From positions 1-19,680 of the forward strand of contig JAPEVF010000828.1 in NCBI GenBank assembly GCA_029747585.1: a stretch of 19,680 nt of DNA. The letters run 5' to 3'. This stretch comes from Pleurotus djamor (Eukaryota; Basidiomycota; Agaricomycetes; Agaricales; Pleurotaceae). This document shows, piece after piece, positions 17,962 through 19,680 of the stretch. The notes beneath the pieces were generated by a model that made no database searches, was not told the DNA's origin, and saw only the letters and a program-made list of their open reading frames with translations. The translations under genes were made by a program, and so were the position numbers. Numbering within the stretch: the first letter of the stretch is position 1; each line of letters begins with the position of its first letter.

Positions 17962-19680
17962 CTACGGCTTCCTCGGGAACAACCCCACCCGATTACTCTG
18001 ACTCAACTGCTTCCTCCTCAAATGCGTCGGCGACGGAAACGGTTCCGGCAGCCCTTGTTCCGGCCCAGGCTCAGAATAAAATATCTTCGGTCGCCAATCT
18101 TCTCGTTCGTCCATGATGGAGGAGTTTTTGAATTTCTCGACTTGGGCTTCTTTGCCTCTATTCGAGGAATCAGGGTCAGTTGTTGTGCGATGATAAGGGT
18201 AGTGAGAGTGAGATGGGGAACAGGAGGGGGACGAGGGAGAAGAAAGGAGGGCGAGGGGGAAGAGGGCAAAGGTGAAGGAAAAGGACGTACTGATAATCCG
18301 CATAGCTCATCTCAAGTACCTTCTCACTAGCGAACATATTCCTTTAAAAAACAAACAACCGCACATCAGTAACCCAACCCCAAAGGAATACGATACAAGA
18401 AGGAAAGAAGGAAACATACCACTTCCTCCCCAACTTCGCCTTCGCAAACTCCACCAAATCACCAACGGTGATGAAATTCACGAATGCGTACCCAACGTTA
18501 CATCCTAGAACGCACCAAAAAAAAAACGCGCGTTAGCCGTCGAAACGATCAAGAGATAAAAAGCAAAAAAGCGAAAAAGAAATAGACATAGACGTCGAAG
18601 TAAAAGGTAAGGAAGAAGCACAAAACCCACCGTTCTTAAAATCCATCCTCAAATACAAAAAATCTATCCTCCTCGGCCTTACCGAATCGATATACCCAAT
18701 CAGATGCCGATCCGTCATTTTATTCGGGATATTCCTGATCATCACGGTGGTGCGTGTGTCCATACCCGCTTCGATGGCGGGGATGTCGAGGGCGTTGTTC
18801 TTGGATGATTTCGCTGAACCGATGGGTGGATGAATAGTGGATGGGTGCATGTTCATGTTCATGTTCATGGATGTTAGGGAGGGGAGATGATGATGGTACG
18901 GGTTATCGGTGGTAGAGTAAGTGGTAGAGTTCGCATCGAAAGAATCAAGAGAATTGGGCGAAGAACGGTTAGAGAGCGATCGAGTCGCCGACGACTGAGG
19001 GCGTGAACCACCTCCAACCCCAGCACCAACGCCAGGCGCGGGCAAAGGCGTATGCATAGCAGTGTCGTAGAACACAGGTAGACCCGTCGAAGGGTCAATA
19101 TCGTGTCCGTGCCCATGTCCGTGGGTATGTGCGCCGTATGCGAACCCGACATCTTGGTCTTCGATACCATCCGCCGTCGCCGTGGTGTCGTTGGCGGCGT
19201 TGTTGGTGTTGTTCGTGGAAGCGGTGGTGGTGGTAGCGGTAGCGATCGAACGCGGGGGGCTACCTAACCAAACCTCTCCAGGTCCCGGTCCCATCGCACC
19301 ACCACCAACACCACCACCCATAAACGGGGGTGTACCCATCCCAGGCATCGGCATCCCCATCATCCCCAACCCCAACCCCAACCCCATACTCATCGCCACA
19401 CTAACCGGCATCGTCAACGGCGGCTCGCTCGGACTCCCCGCTTTCACGATAACATGGAAACTCCCGTCGAATGAGGATTGTACGACGTCGCCTTCGCGGA
19501 AGTACGTGTACGTCGTCATTCCGTGTGCATGTGGGTGTGGGGAGAGTGGTGTGAGGGGACTGAGAGGCGACNGGGGGGAAAGGGTAGTTGTTCGTGAAAT
19601 ACATGGCGGGGTAGTAAGGCGCCGTAGTGCTTGTCGGCGAGCTGAGCGTAGAGGTGGGGCTGGGCATGAGTCCGCCTACA
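17962..19680 (-). CDS. mei2: Mei2-like RNA-binding protein, C-terminal part (N-terminus beyond the window)
   Basis: Four exons visible on the minus strand: >19680-18631, 18504-18420, 18341-18291, 18157-17962 with a stop at 17964-17962. The C-terminal RRM is the Mei2 type: TRTTVMIRNIPNKMTDRHL (RNP2), RRIDFLYLRMDFKNG, CNVGYAFVNFITVGDLVEF (RNP1), WNMFASEKVLEMSYADYQGK, then FKNSSIMDEREDWRPKIFY. In fission yeast Mei2 binds meiRNA through this domain and starts meiosis; in fungi and plants such proteins act in the meiotic or developmental switch. Upstream is a long disordered region rich in Gly/Met (GLGLGLGMMGMPMPGMG), Thr/Asn, and His-Gly (HTHGHGHGHD). No start codon can be chosen because the frame is open at the edge. 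The N at 19572 sits by a homopolymer; removing it joins NNYPFPP to SPLSPLTPLSP in one frame. Earlier RRMs, if any, lie outside the window. Confidence 0.9.
19572..19572. other. Ambiguous base that breaks the Mei2-like frame
   Basis: The N lies next to six G (plus strand). Read literally, the upstream frame runs on into an Arg-rich frame and stops at 19401, while the RRM frame starts fresh. Removing the N fuses the two into one open frame from the window edge to the RRM exon. It is probably a homopolymer length error. Confidence 0.7.

Noticed and set aside
17725..18330. Plus-strand 201-codon frame rich in Arg, Glu and Gly
   Set aside because: It is antisense to the last exons and the polypyrimidine intron of the Mei2-like gene, and the composition follows the purine bias.
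1..19680. CRISPR arrays, insertion sequences, phage or bacterial operons
   Set aside because: No regularly spaced direct repeats, terminal inverted repeats, transposase or bacterial-style gene packing were seen. The window is eukaryotic throughout.

Overview
The window is a gene-dense stretch of a filamentous basidiomycete nuclear genome, most likely an agaricomycete mushroom. The genes are cut by many GT-AG introns of about 50-65 nt, and the protein families (Mei2-like RRM, fungal FNT channel, small agaricomycete-type sesquiterpene synthase, membrane-anchored HSL-type hydrolase) fit that group. No bacterial, phage or transposon signature was seen. Exon models were built by hand from splice signals and protein family patterns. 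For five genes the summed exon lengths come out as whole codons.

Layout, left to right: (1) an open frame running off the left edge on the minus strand, possibly the 5' end of another gene (1-198). (2) A minus-strand ATRIP/Rad26-type checkpoint protein (744-3846, 11 exons, 859 aa). (3) A plus-strand UPF2/NMD2 nonsense-mediated decay factor (3845-8067, 17 exons, 1120 aa). Genes 2 and 3 are head to head and their first ATG codons overlap inside a single CATG. (4) A plus-strand CaMKK/SNF1-activating-type protein kinase ending at 10119, whose 5' exons could not be settled. (5) A minus-strand class I sesquiterpene synthase (10317-11799, 9 exons, 339 aa) containing an 18-nt microexon. (6) A minus-strand membrane-anchored alpha/beta hydrolase (12672-14042, 421 aa). 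(7) A plus-strand intron-containing tRNA-Gly(GCC) (14206-14288). (8) A minus-strand formate/nitrite transporter family channel (14373-16178, 13 exons, 318 aa). (9) A 1.8 kb gap that includes a degenerate AGCAGTAGGTA-type repeat tract. (10) A minus-strand Mei2-like RNA-binding protein running off the right edge (17962 to beyond 19680).

The left half is housekeeping: genome checkpoint, mRNA surveillance and energy/Ca2+ kinase signalling. The middle holds a secondary-metabolism enzyme beside a co-oriented hydrolase, which could be a minimal terpenoid pair. The right half holds an anion channel and a meiosis-type RNA-binding protein. The most interesting structures are the overlapping start codons of the ATRIP-like/UPF2 pair, the terpene synthase whose NSE metal-binding triad is spread over three exons around a frame-neutral microexon, and the frame-neutral, stop-free introns next to functional motifs. 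Twelve ambiguous bases (N) are present. Two of them, at 5647 and 19572, lie in coding sequence and break the frame unless removed.
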